From Amoebidium appalachense (Eukaryota; Ichthyosporea), in assembly GCA_963693365.1 (NCBI GenBank), contig CAVNZM010000010.1:8370001-8434000 (forward strand): DNA of 64,000 nt, written 5' to 3'. The translations under genes and the position numbers were made by a program. Positions 1-18,313 of this stretch are shown here, piece by piece. Each line of letters begins with the position of its first letter. The stretch's first letter is position 1. Below the pieces are notes generated by a model that was given only the letters and a program-made list of their open reading frames with translations, did no database searches and was not told the DNA's origin.

Positions 1-587
1 TCTGAAGGGAGCCAGCCCTAACACAAAGCATCAATAGTCATCACTTACAAGATAAATTGCAAACCTTCTCAACCTTATCTATCGTATGTGACTTTACATA
101 CACCTCATACAATGCAGTCAAGCATCACCAGTATTCATTCTCTTGATAAAACCAAACCTTCTGACACAACTACATATACACTACCTTTTAATTTACGGCC
201 TCTGCACCAGAACCGGTTTGTATTGCGTAACATGGAAGCAGCATACACAACACATTCGCGATCAGAAGTACCATAATCTATGACCTAATCCCACTGACCT
301 ATGAATTCCGTCCGATCTGGCGCGTTTATCATCTATACAGCCACACTTTCTGCAACCAGGAATCAACACTTTGGGTACTCGTTTACATATTCCCGCCCCC
401 CGGCCCTCAAAGAACACACACACACACACACACACACACTTACTATGTCCACCCCTCCATGCACACCCACCCACCTACCGCACCCCTCCAACACAACCAC
501 TCAGAACCCTACACTTCCCAACTTGCCTGTCCCCCCCCCCACACACAGACATACATAAAACCACATACACACGAAATTTTGCTACAT
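1..587. other. Intergenic, no gene recognised
   Basis: There is no convincing exon here. The stretch holds ordinary AT-balanced sequence, a short (AC)n run near 413-440 and a C run near 530-540. It is the 3' flank of the minus-strand gene that ends at 588. Short open frames are driven by the repeats. Confidence 0.6.
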
Positions 588-1820
588 CTAGGCGGTGCGT
601 TTCCTCACGTCTCTCATCAGCAGCAGCACGTCATTGAAAGTCACCGTCACCGCCCAACCCTCCTCCGACAAAGGACCCCCCTCCCAGTCAATCTCAAACA
701 CACCACTTTTAACAAACTCCTGCTTAATCTCTGTGTATTCCCTGCTGCTCAACAAAGCCTCCACATGTTTGGAAAGAGGGAACACCTGCTCCTGCGCCAA
801 CCATTTCACATGTTGACCCGTGGGTTTATACACCAGCTGGCCGTAGTAAACTGCACGTGAAACAACAGCAAGACCTCGTTTTGGGTCGCGTAGATCTTTT
901 TCGAGATCCGCACACAATGTTCTGAACAGACCCTCAAACTCCGGGTTGAAAAACAACCACCCGTGGGTCTCATAGAGAATGGCGTTGTGCAGATAGAGTG
1001 GGTTGTTGCAGAGCGCATCTTTCCCGGTGTCTTTGCCCAACTTCGTAACCATGGCCACAGCCTCCTGGCCGATGTGAAGTCCTGGATGTGTCTGGCCCGG
1101 CCATGGTTTCTCCCCGGGGGCAAAAGAATGTGTAGGGTCTTGGAGGAGGAACCAATCTACCTCCAGGAAACGTAAGTGCTCGTGCCGGAAAGTGCGAAAG
1201 AGGGTGCTTGTTCGTTCGTCTCCGTGGTTGGCACATAAAGCGTGGAAGGATGAGATGTCATCCAGCACCTTAAACGACCCCTCCAAGAGAAGGCAGTCGG
1301 GTGCGCCCTTCAGCAACCGCCTGCTCTCCTGTGCTCTATCTCTCAGTGTGTGGGGTGTTATGTTCGAGGCGGGCGGAACTATCACATGCACCCCCCTGTC
1401 GTACATATACAGATGCTGCACAAAGGGATCTTTGGTGTCGGTCATAACCACCAAGTCTCTAAACCCACGCCCGCGTAGCTTCTCGCGTATTCCAGCGTCA
1501 TCCAGCACCACTTTCTCCAACTCCTCCTGGGTGTAATACCCCAGAAATAGCTCGCCGGTACCCTTTTCCCAAGGAACACAGTCTTCGTCGCTGATGCTTA
1601 CTGTGATGTCACTTATATAGCTGGAAGGCCGTAAATACGAGAGAACGCCGGGAAAAAGACTGGAAAAGAGTCCACCCCCTTCACTGTGCTTGCCTTTTGA
1701 CTCCATGCTTTGCATAGTACTCTTCTTGCCCTCCTCATCGTGCTTTTCATGTGGCTCCATGTTTTCTATGGTCGTTGGGACCATCTGCTTGGGTTCGTGT
1801 TTTATGTTTCCCACAAACAT
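588..1820 (-). CDS. Conserved-looking hypothetical protein, intronless, 410 aa
   Basis: One uninterrupted frame of 410 codons runs from the ATG at 1820 to the TAG at 588-590. I do not recognise a named family. Residues 1-50 are polar and Lys/His/Glu-rich (low complexity). The remaining ~350 residues have normal globular composition with several Trp, Cys and His. A central segment reads PGQTHPGLHIGQE and is followed by an aromatic stretch (LYLHNAILYE, HGWLFFNPEFEGLF). This reminds me of uncharacterised bacterial proteins with a P-G-Q-x-H-P-G-L signature, but I cannot verify that. No signal peptide or membrane helix is visible. It is the only protein gene here without introns apart from the retroelement ORFs, which is compatible with retroposition or recent transfer. 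The start is the first in-frame ATG; an upstream exon cannot be excluded. Confidence 0.75.
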   Translation of the reverse strand: MFVGNIKHEPKQMVPTTIENMEPHEKHDEEGKKSTMQSMESKGKHSEGGGLFSSLFPGVLSYLRPSSYISDITVSISDEDCVPWEKGTGELFLGYYTQEELEKVVLDDAGIREKLRGRGFRDLVVMTDTKDPFVQHLYMYDRGVHVIVPPASNITPHTLRDRAQESRRLLKGAPDCLLLEGSFKVLDDISSFHALCANHGDERTSTLFRTFRHEHLRFLEVDWFLLQDPTHSFAPGEKPWPGQTHPGLHIGQEAVAMVTKLGKDTGKDALCNNPLYLHNAILYETHGWLFFNPEFEGLFRTLCADLEKDLRDPKRGLAVVSRAVYYGQLVYKPTGQHVKWLAQEQVFPLSKHVEALLSSREYTEIKQEFVKSGVFEIDWEGGPLSEEGWAVTVTFNDVLLLMRDVRKRTA

Positions 1821-2784
1821 GCATGTGTTATGTGTAAACAGGTATGTAGTCTATATTGAGATACCTTACCTGGGCATATCACAAATCTGCCACCAGAAGT
1901 CCAAGTCGTGCAGTGACGTCATATTAACAAATGACTAATGGGACCGGCTAGAATACAACAAACTGGGCATCACACTGAACTTCGAAAGTTCGGGGGGCAA
2001 ACCGAGTGGGCAAACAATACCACCTACTGAGGTGGTGCCTCATTTTCCTTCCTACCTCAGCAGAAATGTCTCGCTAGTGAAGACAATGCTTATCTGTGTA
2101 CGCGAAGTGACTGCTGCGAAGAAGGAAGGCTACGAAGAACTGAGACTGCGGGCTGCGAAGAAGGAAGGAAAAATCGTCGACGAGCCGAGATGGCGCGTGA
2201 CACGTCAGTACGTGTCAGGGGCAAACCGTACATCCGGCCATAAAAATCTCTGAGAAAAACTTAAACAGCCATTGTTCAAAACGTGATTAATATTTATTGG
2301 TAATATATATACAAAACACCAGCATCATACAGTGGCTGCCAGCACTCAAAGTTCAGCCTGCCACTTCCTCGACATTCATGCATAACACCTTCACAGCAGC
2401 TATCCAACGAAACTCCTTTTTCTGCAAGTCTGTCTGCCCCTTGGACCTGGGATCCATGTAGCCGTGCCCATAGAACTTGAACCCGGATAAACATTCAGCT
2501 TTTGTTGTAACGGTTGCCCCAGCCAAAGGGATTATCTGTAAGTGCACAACGAGTCAGATCTAGGCTGCACACCTAACAGCCAGGCAGGACTACTATGTGT
2601 GCAAGTGATGGTGGCAGAGTTGCGCAACCAAGCCCATCAGCGCAATCACCTTTTCAGGTTCAAAGGGAAAGATGAACGTGACGACGGATGCAGCATGTGC
2701 ATGGAACCCCCTTGCAAGGCAAAGACAGGTGCAGAAAGCTTAGACGTATGTACCAACTGACAACCTAGTAGCCAGCAGCTTTCT
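1821..2784. other. Spacer between IGBP1 3' end and the hypothetical gene
   Basis: About 960 bp of mostly unique sequence with no supported exon. Both flanking genes are on the minus strand, so it holds the IGBP1 3' UTR (right side) and the promoter of the 588-1820 gene (left side). A short purine-rich stretch with two copies of GCGAAGAAGGAAG lies at about 2115-2170. Confidence 0.5.
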
Positions 2785-9884
<7,100 letters not shown>

Positions 9885-10624
9885 ATGGCGGACGCATTAA
9901 GTGAGCCCGTCACGGGCCTGCAGGACCCGGTAGGTTGGGGTTGGGAATGGTCTGTTTGTGTCAAGATGTAGCTGGCTTGAAGGTTTTCTGGAAGATGGCA
10001 AGGAATTGTGTCTGCTTCGGAATGGATCTCGACTGGGTTGCACACTCTTACATCTTGCGGTTTCGGCAAGGTAGCACCTTAATGTTGCGGTGATGAGTTA
10101 TACAAAGTCACTTTATGGTGGCTTATTAGCATGCACACGAGGGTAGTTGTGGTTCCAAGGCAGATATAGTGCGTTAGATTCACAGAATGTGCAATCTGAG
10201 TGGCACTGATAACATTCTTGTTTGCAGCTTCCCAGCCAGGCCTCTCTATTGAGCGAGGAGGAGCCACCACAACCACCCCCTACCGGCGCACGGTTGAAGA
10301 ACACGCTGTCTGCTGCAAAAGAATTTTTTGGCCACAGACGAAACTCCAGCAACCCAGGTTCAAACCCCACACCCCCACCGGCACCAGATCCTGCAAGAAA
10401 GGCCTCTCTGGCTGCTTACCAGGTGGGTGCGTGTGTACGTGTACGCATCCATTCGTGCTGTTCCAAAGTGTGGGGGTATGTGATGTAGTATGCACGGGCA
10501 ACCGTGTGCGCCTTTTTTTTTGGAAGATCATGTGTGAAGAATATATTTGTGTGTGGGGAGGGCTGCTGTGAGGAAATAAATCGAGGGGACTCCAGCGGGT
10601 GCGCAGGCCGGCGGACGGGGAGCG

Positions 10625-10690
<66 letters not shown>

Positions 10691-11582
10691 GAGGGGGGGG
10701 GGGGGGGAGGAGGAAATGGCTTTTTATTGCTGCTTGGAGGCGTTCTAAGGAGGGAAAGTGGAGGCTGCTGCAAGGTTCTTGTTATCTGCTTCCACTTTCT
10801 TGTGCAGTGCCAGAGGGAAAGACCAGATTCCTTGGGGGCTATAGTTTTAGGGTGTTTTCCTCTGACCAATACATTCACGTGGCTGTTGCCAGGGCCTTGC
10901 TGACCGTTCCACCATGGACAGGTGCAACGAAAGAATCTGCTGCAGATGACACAGCTGGCCATCAAGCGGCTGATTGAAACTGGAGTGCAGAAGAGACACC
11001 AGCTAGACGAGACACACGAGCCTTTGGAGCAGTTCTGTGTCATGCTAGAACACGTCATGAGGCACGGCCTCAAGGGTAAGGGGGGGGGGGGGGGGGGGAG
11101 GAGGGGAGGGGGTGGAGAAGGTGGAAGGGGGGAGGGGGGGATCAGGGGGCAGGGGGGAGGGGGGGAGGGGAAGGGGGGAGAATGGACGGCAATGGGGAAG
11201 AGAGGCTTGGGGTTGAGGAGGCAGGAGGATTGTTAATCCAAAAGGAGGTTGGGCTCGAGGTATGCGACAGGCAAAACGGGAAAGGGGGGGGGGGAGGGGG
11301 GGGGGGGGGGGGGGGGGGGATCTTCCTGACTTGGAATGGTGAAAGGGAGTGGATACGGATGAAACGATCGGGAAGTAGGGGGAAAGATAAGCCTAATGGG
11401 GTGCTGGCTTTTGGTGGCTTTTTTTTTTTGGGGGGGGGGGGAAAGGGTGGTGGTGGTGGTGGTGGGGGGGGGGGGGACATTTTGCCGGTTAGAAAGGGGA
11501 CTACAGGGGAGGAGAAAAGGTTGAAGAGATGATGGTGGTGGTTTTCAGGGGGGGCAAGGGGAAGCTTGGTTGTTGGTTTTTT

Positions 11583-11635
<53 letters not shown>

Positions 11636-12219
11636 GGGGAGGGGGGGGGGATGATTTGGTGGTGGCGTTTGAGGGGAAATAATGGGGATTTGTGGTGGGA
11701 GTGGTTGAAAGGGGAGGGGACAGGGGGCGAGGATGGTGGAGATTAATGTTTTTTCTTTTTGTGGGGAAGGGGAGGGGCAGAGGAGCGGGGAGGGGGGAAT
11801 AATGGCGCTATTGGGTGAGGGGGAGGAGGAGGGAGGGGAGGGGAGGGGATGGTGATCGTCTTGATTCAGGGGAGGAGGGGTGGGAATTAGTTTTTTTTTG
11901 TTTGTTTGTTTTTTTTTTCTGTGGTGTGTGGTGTGTGTGTGTGCGTGTGGAAGGGGAGTGCGGAGGGGGGGGGGGGGGGGGGAGGTGGAGAAGGGCGAGA
12001 ATGGCAGCATATCGGCTGGATTGAAAGGGGTGCCTGGGCAGGTCCGGTCATTGCATGGCTGCTATGGGTGCTGACGAGTGCTGGGTGGCTAATTGGGCCA
12101 TGGTGTGTGGGGACTGTGCCATGCATGTAGCTTGCGTCTTGCGCCTGTAGCTGAACCCCCCCCCCCCCCCCCCCCCTCCCCCGTTCCTCCCCTCCCCTTA
12201 CGAACATCCACACTCGCAT

Positions 12220-12292
<73 letters not shown>

Positions 12293-12503
12293 ACGCACAC
12301 ACACACACACGCACACACACACACACACACAAACACACAGTCAAGAAGGGGCTGTTTGGGGCCTCCAAGGCCGGCAGTGCATTCTGGGAGTACGTCTGCA
12401 CGGGGCTGGGCCACATTGAGATAGCCCGGCAGTCACTGGACACCATTAGATGCATCCCCTCCCTGCAGTCAGACGTTGCAAGGTGTGTGTGTGTGTGTGT
12501 GTG

Positions 12504-12538
<35 letters not shown>

Positions 12539-13351
12539 AGGGGCGGGTGGGGAGGGGGGGGGGGCTGCTGAGCACGTGGGAGTGAGGAAGGACGGCATGG
12601 AGAATGGGAGGTGGATGGGGGGAAAGGGGGGTTGGACTCAGGCAAAGGCCGTGTCTCTCTATTATTTTTCTTCTTCTTCGTCAATTTCTCTTTTTTTTTT
12701 TGGAAGGGGTGGGGGGGGGGGGGGGGGGGTTTGGATTGGATTGGATGGAGGTGCCCGTGCTGACGGGTGATTGGTGGGCAGACGTAAACCTATGTTCGTG
12801 CCGGTCGTGTGTATTTGGGGGGGAGAGGGGAGAGGGGATGGGGGGGGGGGGACAGCGGGAAAGGGGGGGGGGGAGGGGGAGGACGGGGAGGGGGGGAGGG
12901 GTGGTGGTGACATCATCTGTGTCATTGTTGTAACCTGGATGCTTCTGCTTGCTCCAATAGGGTGTAACCCCCCCCACCCTTCTTCCCTCTCCACACACAC
13001 ACAACACATGCGCACGTGAACAAACACACATGCATGCACGTATGCACGCGCGCGCGCACACACACACACACACACATACACACACACGTGCAGGTGTCGA
13101 GCATGGATCCGGCTCACGTTGATGGAGAAAAACCTAGCCGACTACTTCACCGTGCTGGTGGAAAACAAACAAAACACTGGGTGGGTAACTGGTGACCTGT
13201 GTAAACTGTTACGACTGTGGCATGTTGCGGTGTGGATGGATGGGTGGTGTGGGTGCTGGGCAGGTAAGAAGAGGAGGGCAAATTAACAGCGTCCTAGAAG
13301 CTTGGGCGGGTGTGCACAGGGGGATAGTGTGTTCGTGATCCCCCCCCTTCC

Positions 13352-13383
<32 letters not shown>

Positions 13384-13878
13384 ACCCCTCCCACCGCACA
13401 CATAGCTCACAAGTTTAGGGGTAGCTAATGTTGAGAGGTCTGGTACTCGTGTGTGTGACAGCCGTTTGTGCACCTTGTTTTCTGCGTCATCCCCCCCCCC
13501 CCCCTCCCCCCCCCCCCCCCCCCCTCTCCCCCCCCGCCTACATCCCCCATCCCCTCCGGCCTTCCCCCACCACCACCACCATACACACCCACACGTACTT
13601 ATAACACACACGCAGGCACACACTCACATGCACAAGTACACATGAAAAGGCAACAGTGAGCCCACAATGCAAAGCACATACTCTGACTGTTCATATGCTC
13701 CAGGGAGTGGTACGAGGAGTGGGGGGTGATGGCGTGTGAGGAGGGTCACGTGATCTCTGGGCTGCTGGTGGGCCTCAGCGCCATCGATGCAAACATCGAC
13801 CTCAAGAGCTCAAATATGGAGGGGGTTTGTGCCCTGATGCAGGCACACATATGATGCACGCACATGCACATACACACA

Positions 13879-13922
<44 letters not shown>

Positions 13923-16629
13923 CAGGTGCACACACGTGCACCACACACGCTCACACACATACACGTACACGCACCCAAGCGCGCACGCGCGCGCACACAC
14001 ACACACACAGAGCTACGGCCAGGAAAAAAAAAAAATTTACTTACAATTGGAATAATGTGTAGGCTGCATGTCAGAGGGGTGTTTGTGGCTAGTCAAAGTC
14101 GTGCTGTTTGCTAGCTCTCGCCTCTCTACCCTCTCTGCAAAATAACTTCTGGTTGGTTCCTTCATATGTTATTGGTGTTGGAAGAAAAGGGTTGCGCTGG
14201 GTCGGTGAGGGTTCTTCCTGGGGGGAAGAGGGTTTTGGGGGGCGGGGGGGAGGGGGGGGGGGGGAAGGGGAGGAGGAGGGGAGAAAGAGGAAGGGAGAGG
14301 GAGGGGGGATATCCTGGCGAGGAGGTGCTTGGGGTGGCGGGGGGAGGGGGGGGGACAATGAGCACCCCACGGGGACATCTAGCTAGCACTAACTGAATGT
14401 GTGGAGCAGGCGGGGGTGATCGACTTTTCACAATACCTGAAAGACGGCAACTATCGAAGGTCAGTGGCTTGTCCTGTGTTATGCTTCCACCCCCCCCCCC
14501 CCCCCCCCCCCCCCCCCCACCGCCCCCACCCCCTCCCCCCTTCTCCCCCCTCCCCCTCCTCCTCCTCCCCGCTCCACCCCTTGCCGTGTTATTCCCCTCC
14601 CTCCCTCAGCTCCAGCTTGCCCTATTGGGCTCTTCCACACCTGATGGAGAGTGGGATGAACGAAGCAGAAGATTGAAAGTGAGGGTAGTGATAGTCAGGG
14701 GGAAGGGGGAGGGGGGAAGGGAGGGGGGGGGGGAGTTTATTGCTGAATGGATGAAAGGATAAACGGGATCCTGTGTGGTAGATGTGTTTGTTTATGGTGG
14801 CTTGGTAGGTCCGTGTATGTTCTGCATCCCTAGATGCATGCTAGCAGAAGACACAGTATGTGCTGTCAAATAAAGTGCACGCACTTGAGTGGCAGGCTGG
14901 TTCTGACCCATATGGCTGTAGGGACAGTGTGGTGGCCAACCCCATGGAGAACCCATCATCGGCATCATCAGACGTATGGCCTTTGCTTGCCCTCTATGGC
15001 ACACGCACACACATGGATATGTATTGCCACATAACTGCCTCCTGTTTGATTGGTGCCTGTGTTATTGTGTATGATTCAAAGGGGATGTGGTTGTGTGCGG
15101 GAGATAATGATGGGTGCTGTGTGCTTTCTGTGTGCATGTGCTGTGAGTGAGTGTGTGTGTTTGTGTTGTGTGTGTGTGTGGGGGGGGGGGGGGGGGGGGA
15201 GGGGAGGAGGGGTGGGAGGAGAGGGGAGGGGGGGGGGGGGGGAGGGACCGGGTATGGATTGGTGGTGGTGCCCGACTGTGTTCAGGGTGCTGTGTGCATG
15301 GTAGATATGTTAGGGGAAGGGAGCATAGACGGTTGCTGTGCGTCCGCCTGTTCATGGTGCTGTATGCACGGTGCTGTGTGTGTGCTGACTGTGTGGCACA
15401 GGAGCAGTCATCGCGGCTGCTGGAGGCGCAGCGTGAGGCCGATGAGATCCGCATTCTGGTGGATCAGAAGCACTATGCTGAGAGCCTGGCTGCTAAGCTG
15501 CGCTCAGAGGTCGGTTCTCGATTTACTTCCCCCCCCCCCCCCCCCCCCCACCCTGCATAGTGTGAACAGTGCTGTTTACTGTTTTCGAACTTCCTACTGT
15601 GCAACGCTTCCCCCCCCCTCCTTCTCTCCTCCTCCTCGCTCACCACCACCTCATTTTGCCGTTGCTGGCAGACAGACCATGAGCAACACAACGTACCGCT
15701 AGCACATACGGGTTCGACTGGTTTCTAAAGGCATACCTGCGCATGTTAGCTGTGTACCCAGTGATCAAACATGGCTCCTATGAACTTTTCTTTATGCTCT
15801 ACACCTGCACGCCACACAGTGGATGTGGCTAGCATGTCCTATTTAGGATGGTGGCTTCGTGGCTCTCGTAGGCATGTCTGATCAGCAGCCAATCACCATC
15901 TACGGATCATTGTTTTGACCATTAGGCCACGTGTTCCCATGCAGTTGGACGCAGCAAATGAAAAAGTTAAGGCCCTGTCAGCTGAGAAGGTAAACCATTC
16001 TCCCCCCCCACCCACCCACCAACCCAGCCTCTCCTGGCTGCCTTCGTCCCCTACCTGCCTGTGCATAGGACAAAAGGGGACTAGGCACCAACGGTTCCTC
16101 GGTCATACCTACAGGGGTTGGATTTGAAGGCAAAATAGGAATGTGTGGTTGCTGGCTGTGCACAGGGCCCATGGTCCCTTCTCCTCACACACAAACACTT
16201 GCTTGTACAAGCCCCGTGGGTTGTGTGCATCCGTTCCTGCTTCTATATGCTGAGGTGAACCCTGCCATACGGGAAAGGTTGGGTGGGTGGTGTGTGTGTG
16301 TGTGTGTTTGGGCGCGCGGGGGGGGGGGGGGGGGGGGGGAGGAGGGGGAGGCACAAAGAGATGCATGGGCTGGGTCCTAAAACAAAGCGAACTGTGATGA
16401 GAGTGTACATGTTTTTTGGGTGGTAAGGTGGGCTTTATGTAAGCATGTGTGTGCCTGCATGTGCGCTCACTACATGCACCCAGGAGGAGCTCTTGAAGGT
16501 TGCAACCGAGCACGTTGCCCTCAAGGCAGAGATGGCTGCTACAAAGGAGGCCCACATCACCAGGCTAAATGTATAGCCCCCCCCCCCCCCCCTTCCCCCC
16601 CAACAAAAAAAAAAAAAAAAAAAAACACG

Positions 16630-16692
<63 letters not shown>

Positions 16693-17440
16693 CGAGAGTA
16701 AAACATATACTGCACAGACATGGACATGAACATGAACACCTTTCGAAGTGCATTCAAAGTGTGTTTAGAAGCATTTCTTTACCTCCATCCACCCCACAGC
16801 CTCGTCTCCTCGTATGGATGTGGTCACTCTGAGATTATGGTCTTTTTCACCCAGACAGACACATCATAACATGTGACAAGTGGCCCAATAAAGAGCACTG
16901 CAAAAGTGCCCTTTTTTTGGGTGGACATATTCGGATGTGTGTTCACGAGACACGGTTGTAACTGTGTGTGTGTTCAGGAGCTGGAGAGGTCACTCAGCGA
17001 GGAGAGGCGGACATTCAAAGAGTCCATGGGGGAGATGGAGACCATGTACCAGGCCATGCTCAAGCAGTTCGAGACGGGTGGGTGGGTGGGTGTGTGGGTG
17101 GGTGGGTGGGTGTGGGTGGGTGATTGTGGGTGTGGGCGGGGGCGGGGGCGGGGCTTGCGTGGGCGGGGACGTAGGCGTCTGGGTCTCTGCGTGTTGGGTT
17201 GTATGGGTGGAGGCATGTGTATATGTGTGTGTTTGTGTTAAAGATGGGAGGAGCTAGTTAAGTAGGCCAGAATGGTCGTCAGTGGCCATCAGCGTCATCC
17301 AATTTCCTGTGTCGACGTCACTGCCTCACACTTAGTGCCATACCTGTGTACATGATAGTTGTGTGCATGTTGGGGAGAAGTTAATCCTTTTGAATCGTTG
17401 TGTCTTTCCTGGGGGGGATTGGGGGAGGGCGCCCTCGTGG

Positions 17441-17479
<39 letters not shown>

Positions 17480-17723
17480 TTGGGGAAGGCGCCCCCTGGG
17501 GGGGGGGGGGGATTGGGGAGGGGGGGGCGCGGGGGAGAGGGGGGGAGGGAGGGAGGGGGGGGGGGGGGGGGCATGGGTAGTGGTGCAACCATGAGCATCT
17601 GTATTGACATGTGTTTGTTGAGGCAGAAATGGCACTACGGCTGGCAGTGGAGAGAGAGCACCAGGCCACAAAGGCACTGCTGCAGGCAAAGGAGGCGGAG
17701 GTGCAGGCTGCACATGACACACA

Positions 17724-17799
<76 letters not shown>

Positions 17800-17821
17800 G
17801 TGTGTGTGTGAGTGGCTGGGT

Positions 17822-17898
<77 letters not shown>

Positions 17899-18280
17899 GT
17901 GTGTGTGTGAAGGTGGATGTGGATGTGGGTGTGTGTGTGAGGGTGTGTGTGTGTAGGTGGATGTGGGTGTGTGGGTGTGTGCGCGCACGCGCGGTTGTAT
18001 CTGTGTGTGTCTAAGTGATGGCAGGTACTCCTTTTAAGAAGATGTGTGCGCGCGCCTGTGTGTGTATGGGGAGGGGGAGGAGGGCAGGAGAGGGGGGGGG
18101 GGGGGGGGGGGTTCAGCTACTGTGTGTTGTAATGTGCTGGTGTGTGTACACTGCATTGGCCAAAGTGAGGGTGCAGGTCTTGTGGGGACCACCATTGAGT
18201 GTCGCAGCCCATCCCTGGCCAGTGCAGGCAGGCCGGCAAAACCTTCAGACCCACCAAAGGTAACCAGGGGGGGAAGAAGG

Positions 18281-18313
<33 letters not shown>

